From positions 22,372,572 to 22,436,571 of the forward strand of contig NC_088800.1 of the NCBI RefSeq assembly GCF_011386835.1: a stretch of DNA of 64,000 nucleotides, given 5' to 3'. Below the pieces are notes generated by a model. That model did not search any database, was not told the origin of the DNA, and saw only the letters and a program-made list of their open reading frames with translations. This DNA comes from Chrysemys picta bellii. Lineage: Eukaryota > Chordata > Testudines > Emydidae. Shown one piece after another: positions 26,575 through 40,500 of the stretch (the first letter of the stretch is position 1; each line of letters begins with the position of its first letter). A program made the position numbers and the translations under genes.

Positions 26575-28495
26575 TATTTTATCAGCGATTTACCTGATGA
26601 AATCTGACAGTGAGAAAGTTAGTGAAAACTCAAGATGAGTATCCGTATCTAGATGATAACTAATGGAGCCAGAGAGAACGCCCTCTGTACAGACTTTTTC
26701 CAACTGCACACACTTTTGGCAGCTTTCCATGCTTTGAGCTTCTATGACAGGAAAATGACAGCTAAGACTCTCAAAGATCTACAAAGAAAGAAAAAAGTTA
26801 ACAGAGGTATAGAAAATATTCAGATTACTGTCAACTAGAAATTGCTAATCCAGAGTTTACAATCCCCGAACACACCAGGACTGATTCTGCTCTTACACTG
26901 GTGTAACCTAATTGACTGCAATGACATCAATCCCGATTTCCATTAGGTGTGAGATCAGGATCACAAAGGACAATCCCACCCCAACGTGCACACTAAATTA
27001 CATTTAACTTCTGTGGAAATGCACATGGCAGTTTCACTAGTCAAACAATGACATTCCAAACAGTCAATGCAACAAAATGCTAACTACTTCTCTACCAGGA
27101 TTTTATTATAAAATAGCCATTTGTTTTAGCAGAGGGTAAACAGGAAATCTTGTAAACAGAGAACGCGCTTTGAACTGCTCTCTCTGTACTCCATCATTGC
27201 TGAATAGAACCATAGTACTGTTGCATGTTTTATCCACCACATTGTAAATTTACCCGTGACTATTGTACTGTTGGTTTGGGTTTAACTGTAAAATTTTACA
27301 GAAATGCACTTTGACTGACTATTCAAAGTGAATTTAGTGCTCAGGAAAGTTGTGAAACTGAAAGCCTTGATTTAGCCTCAAAACAAGTTTACACGGCAGA
27401 CAGTGAAACTGCAAGATTCCATTTCCATCGACATTCAGTCTTTGGCCTCTGCTGAGACTGCCACTCTGCCACCGCACAGGTGCCAACTGTGGTAGCAGTC
27501 TGTGGTATGGACACTTGTCAGCTAAGAACAACATAACCAACTAGATATGTGATAGCAGCAACCTAGCATGATTCAAACCAGAAATTCTACAGGAAAAAGG
27601 CATCAAAACCCATTACCAGGCCCCTGTTGCTTATTTCCACTGATCCAGTTAGCAATGGACCATTGCAGAAACTGAGATTTCATGACTCTGTACCTGAACT
27701 CCCTTTCAGTGGACTCCCTCTCCCCTCTTATCCCAAAAGTCTACCCTTCTGCTTTCGAACAGGGGACAATTTCTATAGATCAGTCAGCACTCTTATGAAC
27801 ATTGAATATCCAATGCTCAACACTATGACTGGCATATACTGTCATTTTGAGGATATCTAACCATGTTCCAGGTATGTGCGAATGGCCACATCTTGGAATA
27901 TAGCAAGATCCACGGACATTTATAGCAATCCATAAATACTTTTTAGGGTATACCTACATTTGAGCTAGGTGGTGTGATTCCCAGCTTGCAAACATGTACC
28001 CATGTTAGCTCTGTTCGTGCTAGTGCCTAAAAGTAGCAGTGTCCTCAGCAGCACAGCCGGCGGCTCAGGCTAGCCACCTGAGTACATACCCGAATGTACA
28101 CAAGGAGGCTAACCCAAACAGCCAGCCATACTGCTGTAGTCACATTTATTTTTAGGCAGTCACTCAAGCAGAGCCAGTGTGGATATGTGTACCCCTCCCA
28201 GCTCAAATGTAGACATACCCTTATATTAATTAACACATGTAAAGGTTTGAGGTTCAATCAATAAGATTTTTCTATTACATCCTTAGAAGTTTTTTACCAT
28301 GATCCTCCTTTACCAACCAATATACAGTAACTCCTCACTTAATGTTGTAGTTATGTTCCCAAAAACACGACTAAGTGAAACGATGCTAAGCTAATCCAAT
28401 TTCCCCATAAAAATTAATGTAAATGGGGGGCGGGTTAGGTTCCAGGGAAATTTTTTTCACCAGACAAGGATATATATCACACACATACATACATA

Positions 28496-28533
<38 letters not shown>

Positions 28534-31500
28534 GCATACGTTTTAAACAATTTAATACTGTACACAGCGATGACGATTGTGAAGCTTGGTTGAGGTGGTG
28601 AAGTCAGAGGGTGGAAGAGGGTGGTCTATTTCCCAGGGAATGCCTTACTGCTAAATGATGAACTAGCTTTTGGCTGAGCCTTCAAGGGTTAACCCGTTAA
28701 TGTATTCTCACACTCTACAAGGCAGCACGACTGGAGGGAGAGGAGATAGCATGGCAGACAGAGACACACACCCTGTGCGAGAGACAGAGATGCACATTGC
28801 CCCTTTAAGTACACTGACCCCACTCTAAGTACACTGCCTTTTTAATCAGATCAGCAAGCTGAGACAGCAGCTGCTGCTGCCGCCAGAAAGCTCCCTCTGT
28901 CCTGAGCTCTGTCGTGTTCACTCCCCCCCCACTATGGAGATGGGGTAAGTGGGGTGCAGGAGCAGGAGGGAGGGGGACACCCTGACATTAGCCTCCCTCT
29001 CTCTCTTCCCGCGCCCAGCAAGGAAGAGACTCCCGGGAGCAGCTCCAAGGCAGAGGGCAGGAGTAGCACATGGCAGTGGGCGGAGGGACAGCTGAACTGC
29101 CAGCAACTGATAGCCTGCTGGGCAGCTGCTGCACAGGGAACTTAGGGGAGCGGGGAGCTGATGGGGGGGGCTGCCGGTCCACCCTGGTTCCAAGCCCCCA
29201 CTAGCTAGCTGCAAAGGGCTGCTCTTCCTGCAAGCAGTGGACAAAGCAGGCGGCTGCCAAAAGACGTTATAAGGGAGCATTGCACAACTTTAACGAGCAT
29301 GTTCCCTAATTGATCAGCAATGTAACAACGAACAACATTAACCGGGATGACTTTAAGTGAGGAGTTACTGTACAAATCCCAGATGTAGCTGAAGTCCTAA
29401 AGAAATCTCTAAAACATCTTCATTGCCCTCACTACATGAGAACAAGAATAGTAACATGTCTGATTCCTTAAAAGTCATCAAAAGCTTATCAACTGTCTGA
29501 ACTACCTGAAAAGAAAAACTCACTGTATGTCACAAGTAAAAAACAGAGGAAACCAATGGTTCTCTTCTATTGTACAAGTAACAATTCATTTTCTTACCTT
29601 AAAATGCTCTGCACTTTCAAACACTAGGTTCACAGTTTTGAGTGGTGAGGTGCTGTTGTTGGCAACAAACAGGACAAGCCGTGAACAGTCATCTGTCCAA
29701 ACTTTACACCAGTACACAGTCAGGATGTCACTACTACAAAGCTCTACTATTTCCGAATGAGGGTGACCAGCTAGTTCTTCTGGTAAGCAAAGACTCAAGG
29801 GGGCCTTATTGGCAACTATATCTGGAACATTTTGGGGAGGCTGAAAAACTTCAATATTACTATCAGCAAACAAAGAGGATGTCGATAGTCTACAGTTTGA
29901 AAGCTGCTCATCCAGTCCAACTTCTGTTACAGATTGAGACGTTTCAAATGATACACTAGCTTCCAAAACTTCTGAAGAACTCAGTGAGATCTTCCTTAAT
30001 CCGAGATGTTCATTGCCCTGAAAGTTTTCCTTATTGTTAGGAGTTGTATCAGGTAAGGGACTGAAAGGCAAGGTAGCAATATTTTGGAAGCTAGATGCTT
30101 CTTCGCTATTCTGGGTTTCACTTATTTTTGATTTTTTTTTTAACTTCTGAGTGATGATGTCTGCTCTCCCCATCTGAAGAAAAAACAGAAGAGATTTTTA
30201 CATTTATTTATTTTATTTCACTTGGTGATTGGCTTAATTAACAGAGTGAAGCCTGTCTGGAAGGACCAGGGACAAAGGGCAAATAAAAGTTAACTGTCTA
30301 ACAGAGGTGACCTTTAAATAAAGATTTGTTTTAAAATATGCATTGGACACTGCATAGGACACTTAAGAAGTTACTTTGGGGGTACTGGAGTTGTTCTGTA
30401 GTGCAGGCATCATTGTGGTTCCTGTACAATTAGGAAATTCTTTATCTTCTGTTGAAAAACATCTACATATACATAAAGACTTTGCAGAAAATCAAGGATA
30501 AGATATTAAGATTTGAACAAGCAGTGCTGATACAGGTCATGAGTAGAAGATTCTTTGAATGGTGAGTGATTTTACTTCTCACATTCTACCACACCCAGCC
30601 ACAAGTTATGGAAAACGTGTCAGTCTTAACCCGTACTGCCAGGTATGCGAGCTCTGCAACCTCCAATGGCTCTTTGAAGCTGCATTAAAGGTAGCGAATA
30701 CTTGGGAAGCTTAGCATAGGTTTGAGCTTTGCGAGGAGGCAGGGCAAGCAAACATAGGGGAGCAGTGTGAACACAGGGGAGTTCCGGCTACTCAGGACAA
30801 TTCACTCCAAAGCCTTTAATAACTGAAGAAGTTGCTTGATTTTAAAATCTGTCATTTAAAGTATTTTTTGCTCCTTTCTTTTTAGGAGCCCCGATAAACA
30901 GGTTCTTTAGGTAATGACAGCTATTTCCAATATCCTTTTTTTAATTCATGTCACATTCTGAATGCTACTGAACACTGATTTGAGAGCAGCTGTATATAAA
31001 TAATAACTGAAATTAAATACAGATATTTTGTAAACTTTGTAACTTGTAATTTATAAAAATCACCTACCAGACTGATAGTGCTGTTTGACCCTAGCCCAAC
31101 AAACAATGTTGATGCTAGCTGCTGCTTCTCCTTTTCTTCCTCTGAAAGGCTGACTACCTGTTGCTCAGACTGCATCAGAGGAGGATCAACTACATGTGCC
31201 GTTAATATGCTATCTTGAGGAACAGGTTGTGTTTTATCTTCTTTTCCTGTTTTGTTCTCTTTTTTCGGGAGGTAGCCTTCTTTCCCCCATAATTTCCTCA
31301 CACCATCAAGTTTCAGACAATTGGTCCTAAAAAGATATGTAATAAAGCAGGGTCAGCTTGTGAAAGTGCTATTCCGAAAAGCAAAGCCATTTTTACAGAG
31401 GTTTCTGTAAATTTGCTTACACTTTGCACTCTAACATCCCAATGGACAGGAGAATAGAAACTAGCCTTCTTCTATCTGCATGGACATTCCATGCTAGCAA

Positions 31501-34500
31501 CTTTCTCTGCTACCACACAAATACACACTCAGTCCCTGCTGTGAAATCAGCAAGAAGTGGATACTATGCCCAGTTTGCTCTCAGCTATCTAGGTTTTTAT
31601 ATATATCAGCTATTACAAAAAACTCTCTCTTTCCTTCACTTGTTATAAATATTTTGGTTGTAGATTTGACCATATGTAATTTAGGTGGGGTCACTAAAGG
31701 TGAGGAAGATCCAGGAAGTGGAATTTAACAGACATGGGCCAGATGTTGAGAAAACTGATTCCTGCACACACAAGTCTCATTCTTGATGTTGATATTTCTG
31801 TTGTTCCAGCGGAACTGAATTGTTTTGACAGATCATAATCATCTAGAGTGAGGCACTTCCTTGGATAAATTGGGACAATCCCATGTAAGGCTTTGAACAT
31901 TAGGAATGGGATCTAGAATTTGACAAGGTGTTCAATGAGAAGCCAGGGATGAGAAGTATAGTGAGACTGGAATACATTATTTCATAGGAGTATTGCACTT
32001 AGTAAGTAGTGAAAACCTGTAATGTATTTGAAGATGTAAAGCACTTTGTAAATGTTGCACATCATTATATGTTTGGACTTTATTTTAAAAATCTGAGATG
32101 AGTTAATTTTCTATTCAACTAAAAGTAACCTCAACACCAGCACAAGAATCTGCTTGAACACTCTGGACAGACTCTCAGATAAAGCACAAGACTTGCCAGA
32201 CTTGTAAATATTCTATGGCTGTAAGTGCAACGAACGAGTAGGGTTTTAGGTTTTCCCTTGTGCTAATAAAAAGAGAATTTCTGACTAAGTTCACATTTCA
32301 GAAATTCTTCAACAGGACTTGTGAGGAGCATCCAGCTGTTCCAGGATAGTTTAAAGATGTTAAGTCCCATTTAATAAATAACTCATTTGTGTGGAACTAT
32401 AATTATTCACGGATCTCTGAAACTTAAGGAAATTTATTTTATTACAGAGTTTTGTACTGTCTGAAGGGTAAGATTCAGAAAAGTGTGCATTTTCACTGCA
32501 TAAATTTCTTCTAGCTAATCTGACAAAAAAAGGTATCCTTGATTATTTCTTTTTTGTATACTGGATTAGCATAGTGATTTCTTTTTGCGTAATAGCTGTT
32601 TTCAAGAACCACTGTTCTAAATTAAGTCCATGTAATTAAACAAGTAGCAAAAATTCAACCCCTGACAAGAACATAGGTTTAACTGCACAAGAAATTCTAT
32701 ATTTGAGTTCAAAGATCGAATAACTCACTCTTTCTGTCCTAACTCGGCACTATTACCAGACATGTCTGAACCAAGAGAAAGACCAGCAGGAGACTGCCGG
32801 CCAGTGAAGCCAGATGAAGACATGTTTGAAGTAAACGACAATCCATAAGGTTCAAAATTCAGAGCTGCAATACAGACAGAACAGCATTTATCAAGATAGA
32901 TCATAAAACTTAAAAAAAAAAATCTAGCTCCTTTAGAAAAAGACAAGTTATTCTAGCTAATATTTGTCATTTCTCAGTTTTTACATTCAGCATTTTATCC
33001 TTATTAAAACCAGTTGTTCCTGTTGCTGATTTTTTTTTTTTTTTGTTAAGTTTAGACAGATAGGCTTTTTCCTCTCTCAAAAGAAACATGTACACATACA
33101 CCTGCTTAGTTCATACATAAATTTACATACAACTTTTTTTTTTTAATTGAAAAACATCAGAAGTGATATTTTCTCCCCTAAAATTATTGTCAATACTGTT
33201 TTTTTATTATTATTTTCAAGTGACATTGCACAGGACCAAAATAAACCAACTTTTGCATGTGCTCTTCAGACTGCACATCCTCTAATGTGTTTTGAATCCA
33301 CATTAAGTTTGCCCACTCTCTCTCTCTCACACAATTTTTTAGAGCACATACATAGGAGAACTCAAACTGTTTCATGCTTATAGCACTGTTCTCTTGGCAA
33401 TGGAGCATGCGGGCAGTCATTGAAGCTGCTATGGTTTTCTGTTCAGATCCTTAACAGGGGAAAATAACCTTTTGTGTTTGCAGAAGTTTTCTTGGAGGGT
33501 ATAGGATTTGGGTTTTTAACCACATGTTTACAAACAACACTTCAATATAAATTATCACAAACACTTAGATCTCCACAAAACCATAAGGTTTTCATGTCAC
33601 TGAACACGCTGTCAGCAATAACTTTATTAAAGTTAACTATTTCACCTCTTTTTAAAAAGATGTCTAAATTATTAGAAGATACAAATGACTACCTGAAGAA
33701 CCACTGTTTGCATATTTGATTTCTATAAATGTTTCTTTACAAACTGCACACCAGATCGCCACTTGGGGATGGTTTGACAAGGTAAATACCAGTAATTTAG
33801 CCATCAATTCTTCCACATGAAACAAAGGGGAACTAAATATGTTTGCATCCACAACCAATATCAATGTTAAATACTTGTTAAAGTGTGATTTTTTATATCA
33901 CCTGTTTCCACAGTTAAGATTTCACTTCCCAGAAAAACAGGACAGTACCTGCCATAAAACTTAACAGAAAGCCAGGAGTACCTACCTTGCTTAATAAAAC
34001 CAAATGCTAGAACTATCCATACTATGCACAAGACTACTCTCTTTCATTTTCCATGGTGAACCACAACATACACTTGTAAGCTTCCTCCAGACTTCACTTA
34101 AAACAATTTTTTGTGCATTTTTACACAAAATAGCTACAAAATGCATTCTAAATATATACACTAAAGATAGGGTATATCAAATAATTCTGCTCTTAAATCT
34201 ATAGAATCTTTCTACTTAAGTTTTTTATAAGGGATATCCCGTTATCTACATCGTTTATATAAATAAAGCAAAAGTGATATTTCTTCTAAAAAGCAAAGTC
34301 CAGAAACCAATACAAAAAAATTCTGATGGACAATAGTGTGGCCAAGACGTGAATGCTAAATACTATAAAACTTGGTATTCCCTGCCTTTATCTTAATTCT
34401 CCCTCCCTCTCCCCCACCCACCCCCAAAATCCCACAAGCTGCCAGGAAGCATGGGACAATATTCTGGACTCCAGAGCAACAAGCTATTTGTAGATGGAAG

Positions 34501-37500
34501 TTACACATCCTAATCAGGTATGGCATTAGCCAAGTCCCAAAAGGGAGTTTAGTTCAATCTTCAATAAACAAGAGTTTTTTGGATGAATCCCAGTAGCCAA
34601 GGGTGAGCTAAGAAAGTGGCACAAAGTAGCAGAGGGTCTGAAGAACATCACAGAGGAGCCTGAGATCATCTGCATAATCAAAAGCTGAATATGAAAGATA
34701 GGGTCCTGATGCACACTATGGGTTTGATCCAAAGTTCAGTAAAGTAAATTGGAGAATTTTAATCAACTTCAATGGACTTTAGACCAGGCCTTGTTTGTAA
34801 GCACTGCATCTATAACCTACGTATTTCAGGAAGCTGGGCAATATGATTTTACCGGTTCTAGCTGGCCTTAAAACCTATGAAGCAATGAATCACTCCTACA
34901 GTTGTGGATGACATTTTTAAATGGAGAGGTAACATTCTGGGGAAGATGCTCTCTGAAGCAAAGTTCAATTAATGCAATTAAATCAATGGTGTTCTTACAC
35001 CAATGTTCTTCTCAAATTTTAATTTGTTTTGTTTGGCTAATTTATCATACATTTAATAAATACGAAGCAACAGTCACCTTTTTCCTGAGAAAGCTTCTCC
35101 TCCTGTCTCTGGTGATGAGGTTTATATGGTGCTGCACCACAGCTAAGTCCTTCAGCCACAAACCCATCTAGGAAAGATAAGGAAGCATCTACCTACGTTG
35201 AATTCAGAAAGACGGTAATAATCAGAATCTTTCCACTAAATGAAACGAATGTTTCTTAACAAAGGAACATTTCATTTTATAACAATTCAGTATACTGACA
35301 TCTCACAGCTCTCAGACCTGTATCACTAAGAAGATAATGTATTCCATACTTACACTATCGTCCAAGGGAGTATTTTATATATAAAGGGTATTGAGTTAAC
35401 ATGTTAAAACAGATCAATTTGGATGGTAGGTCTTAAGCATAATTAGCCTCTCTACAATTTTCCAATCTCACTGGTATGTTTGGACAAGAAAACTTGAACA
35501 AAAGAACTTGCATCCCAACACAATCTATCTGAACACCATGTAAATATACTAATTTTACAGTAAAATTAGTCAGAGGTAAACATTTCCCTTCCCGAATACT
35601 ATACCTCAATTCAACTACTAGTAGGCTGTTCTAACAAAAAGTAGAACCACAAAGACAAACTAATGCTGCATAACACTGGATATACAAGAGGCTGAATTTG
35701 CCTTCCTAAAAAAAATCCATTTTATAAAACAACAAATATGAACATGGCATAGCAAATTACTTCATTGCTTCTTAATATCACCAGCACATCAAGACTTATC
35801 AAGAATCCCATTAAGAGTGCTTATTGCAACTCATTCTAAGTGATTTGATAGATTTGCATCTTTACTCTCAGACATATCTAAATATAATCATTTAAAAATA
35901 CATAATTTATAGAAATACATGAATTTTTAAGCACGGAATACATACATTACAGTTATCTTACCATTATCTCATCACAACTGGCATCAAGCGGAAACAAGTT
36001 TTTCATCAGCTCCTTGTTTTCACACAGATGTTTTAATTCAAAGGCATATTGCCTCATGCATGTGTCTAGAGAAGTGCTGAATTCCTGGATTAGTTTATCC
36101 ACTGTTTTAGAACAGGACATGCGGGATGACATTTTAGTGACTGCAGTCATAATCCAGGCTTTAGTTTCAGAAGTAACAAAAGTCTGCTTCAGCAACCTGT
36201 GCAATCTTGTTATAATGACTTCTGGATCACCATCATTTATAAGGTAGGAATACTCCCCCAAAACCTATGAGCAAGACACAGATATAACAGACATTCAGTT
36301 ACACAGGCATCAGTGCTTTCATCTTGGAAATTAATATGTAATGGTAATACTCTAACAAAGTCCACCTCACATTAAACAAACCATTATAAGATAAGGAAAT
36401 CCTTTAAATTCTGGATATATAATGTAAAAAAAGAATTTTTTACATTATATATCCAAACAAAAACAAGCAATATACTGTGGAAAGAGACATAGGGTCTGCT
36501 GGTTTTCGAGTATTGTTGGCTGGTCCTCAGTTTAAGATCATTTCACTGTAGTTCTATCTAATCTACAAAACTGACCACCACTCAGAACAGTGGTCAGCAA
36601 CCAATCCTCTCTAACCTTGAAAATAGTTTAATTATTAGTGAAGAGAAGATCAAACTACTTTCATTTATTTAAAAAAAAAATCAATCTCAACTTAAGGTTT
36701 CTGTTGGCAAATCAATACTGTTTTCTGTAACAATGCCTGTCATGTCTACCCTAGCAATTAAATTGTTTTCAGCACTGGTTCAAGGGGACCCATTTGTGAC
36801 AATTATAGTAATCAAGGTGCAGATTTTCTAGTGCAGATAGGGTTTTCCAAGCTGTAGTTCAGTTTTAAATGGAAAATGCTTGAGATTACATTTTCCTGTA
36901 TTTCACTTGCATTTTCACAAACACATCAGTGGGATGCCAATTTTTGGTTCATTAAATCAAGTAGCTGCCTAGCACAGTGCTAACCCAATAGCTATACAAG
37001 TACAATTAACCATCTGCTCAGTTTCCAGTTCAAGTGGAATCTGCTTGCTTTCACAGGTGTCACAGAATACAAGTTCAGCATCTTGGCATGTCATCATAAG
37101 GTTACGAATGCATTTCACAAACACATACAGCCTTACTATGGAAAAGACAGAAAATCTCACAGCCACTGAAACAGACGGTTGGTAGAATAAATTTCAGTGT
37201 AATACGTTCTTTAAAAAAAAAAAAAAAAAGAATATAAAGTTCAAAAAGCAATCACTTATGACAGGCAGTTTTCACATCTATTGTATTTTCATACTGCAGC
37301 AATCTTACCCAGCTCATAACTTGAAGAAATTTCTGTGGATAAAAAGTATCTTCCTCCTCCAGCAAAGAAAGATAAGATTGGACAGCATAAAGCCGTAGCT
37401 CCTCATCTTCCTTTTCATCATCAAATCCTAAAAAGAAAAATTACACATTATTAAATCTTTGCTTAAAAACTTATGCTGCATGTGTCACAGAATTCAAGAC

Positions 37501-40500
37501 AGATTTAGAAAAATAAAACCAAGACATTAGCTAACAAAGCATGGCTTCTCTTTACAGAATTCAGTAAGTTACCCACCTTCAGCCAGCAGCCTCAAGAAGT
37601 TGTTTGGGATGTCAGGGTGCATTACATCTCCTCCTACTGAAAATACTGCATTCATAGTCTGGATGAACCACTCATTGTCAGGGGCATATGTATCCAGAAC
37701 ATTAAGGGAAAATAAGATGTACACTAGTATATCATGTTTATCTATTGTTAATTACAATCTAAAAAAAGAAAAATCTAAAAAGTTTTGAGGATACATATAC
37801 ATATGGAATATCTGAACAGACAAGTGTAACAGGGCAGTTTTCCCAGAGCCTCTGGGTCCAAAAGTGTTACCATATGGAACTGTGAATCTTTTTTCTTCTG
37901 AGTGTTTTGCAATCCCAAAGCCTGCACCATTGCTGTCCTGCAGTGTTCTCATTTAATGAGGATGCTTTTTGGACTATTGGGGATTTTTTTTTTTTTTAAA
38001 CAAAGCCATATCATGCTCCACAACTATCTATTTCATTGGAAGAGCTGCACTCTACTAGGAAAACCATACTCACGGTTAGGAAGTGCTGAAGTCTGATTCA
38101 ATAAGGCACTAAACTCCTTCTCTCCTTCCAGGGCTGGCTCTACTGTTTTTGCCGCCCCAAGCAGCGCGCCGAATTGCCACTGCGGATGGCGGGGGCAGTC
38201 TGTGTGTCGTTAGGGCGGCACGCACGTTTCCGCGGCAGCGGCAATTCGGCAGCAGCTTCTGTCTTCAGCCAGAAGACAGAAGCCGCCGAATTGCTGCCGC
38301 AGGCCGCTGAAGACAAAAGCTGCCGCCGAATTGCCGCCGCTGCGGAAACGTGCGTGCCACCCTAACAGCACATGGACTGCCCCCGCCCTCCACGGCGGCA
38401 ATTCGGCGCACTGCTTGTGGCGGCAAAAACACACGGAATGCCGCCCCTTGCAGATTGCCACCCCAAGAACCTGCTTGGAATGCTGGTGCCTGGAGCCAGC
38501 CCTGTCTCCTTCACACTACAGTGCATGCTTTTTAATGTTTTCTTTTAGGAGAAGGTTATTACTATTAACTTAAAAGGTGAACTCCAAAGCAAAGCCCAAA
38601 CGCTTCAGTGCCCTTTACTTTGTGATGAAATAAAAAATATATGTTGAGATCATTATTTCTTCTGTTTATTTTTTTACATTTGAAATAAAGAATTATAGTA
38701 TCCTGGCTTCCCTCTTTTTCCTGGAAGGCCACAAAATGATCTTTGGAGGATGTGAATAGTGATGTCACATGAAGCTGTAACAGAAGCTCTGGCTCTAAAC
38801 CTTCAATAAAAGAAAAGGATATTTCTCAACTAATTCTGCTATTTTGCCAGTTAAGTTGATGATGGTATATTCTTCCTTGCTTTGTCTTAAGTAGTCCAGC
38901 ATCTTTTGAACTATGACAGTTACATTCTGCCCATTGGTAATTCTATAGAGAAGCTCCAATGTCTGAAGGGGAAAACAAAAGAAACAACATTTAAGTAACT
39001 CTAAATCACACAACACAGGAGCGACACACAGACAGGAACCTAGTACATAGTGCCAAATTGGACAAAAATCTTAAACACAATATATTGTTTTATTCTCACA
39101 TCATACTGGCATTTATCTTCTTAAGAAATGTTTTTAGACTGTTTTTAGAATGAAATAAAAGATTTGTAGAAAAGGAAAGGAGAAAACAAAGTATGAAGAG
39201 GACCAAGTTTTCTATTTAATTCCTTTCACACAGTTACCACAGGCAAACAATATAAATATGCCTTTGTTTGATGATGCCATTATTGTACTATTAATGACAT
39301 TTACTCTAAAATGACATTAATATAGCATGAACTTTAAACATTAAGCTCTCTTTATGGGCATTCAAAAATCAACTTACTTCCCTTTTGATGATGGGATCAG
39401 GATGGTCAAGACATTCAATTATTGTCATTTGGTGCTGAAGTGCCAGATTAGGATCCTGCTGGATAACATAGGTCAGAGCTTTTAGTCCTAGAAAATAAAT
39501 TATTGCATAAAGATATGACAAAACATCACATACACACGATCAGATTAAAAATCTTCTTGCTGAGATGATCAGGTATTCTTACCTAAATACTTCAAATTAA
39601 TTTTAGGTGATAGAACAAATTTTCCAATGCATTTGGCAGCCTTCTCAAGCAGGTCAGATTTGGGGCAAATGGTATAAATTGTTTGTACACATTCAAATAA
39701 GATAGCTGGGGGGAAAACAACAAATGGTAAACAGTAGTAATTTAAGAATAGACATTTCTATAACAATGCGTTTTCATAAAAAAGCTAGCACATACAAGTA
39801 AAAAATCTTCATGTCAAATGACGACTGTTTCTCTAGAAAGGGGTTGGGGCTTAATATTTTTAAGAAATATAATATGCATGCTGCATGTAGATTTCTGGGA
39901 TATTAATAATTATCTCATTAAATATTTTAAACAAGTGTTACTGTTTGGATGTGAAAAAATTTCCTTCTTTCAGGCAAGCAATAGCCCTATTGCATCTCCC
40001 ATGAATGTGATTCAACTAGATGAGATTTCAAGATTGTCCTGTTTAGAAGAGGCCAAATAACGTAGCTGGACAATGGCTAGGTTGGGTACATAGCCACCAT
40101 TGCAGAGTGGGATTTCAATTACTTCGCACAAGTGACTGGAAGTATTTTCTCTGCTTTATTATCCACATACCAGGAAGATGATATCAGACGAAGATGATAA
40201 TGTTTGTTTCTTAATGTAGAAAAATTTAGCAAGCAGTTATTGTTAGTAACACCTGGTATATGGTAGTGAGCCTACTACAGTTTATGTAGTAGGGTGGATA
40301 GATGAAATACAGAAAGGGCGGGCAGAAGTTCAGTAGTTTGTCTTAAAAAAAACAAAAAAACAAAAAACAAACACACCCCACAAGAATATACTTCTCTGTC
40401 AACAACAGACAAGACTTTGGGGGCCCAGCAAAGGATTATTAAGTCTTTAGGGAGAGAAATGTATCTAAAACTGATTTGCCATTTATGTTTAGTGTACGGA

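Noticed and set aside
29642..29959. 105-codon plus-strand frame
   Set aside because: It is antisense to AP4E1 exon 18, the large coding exon.
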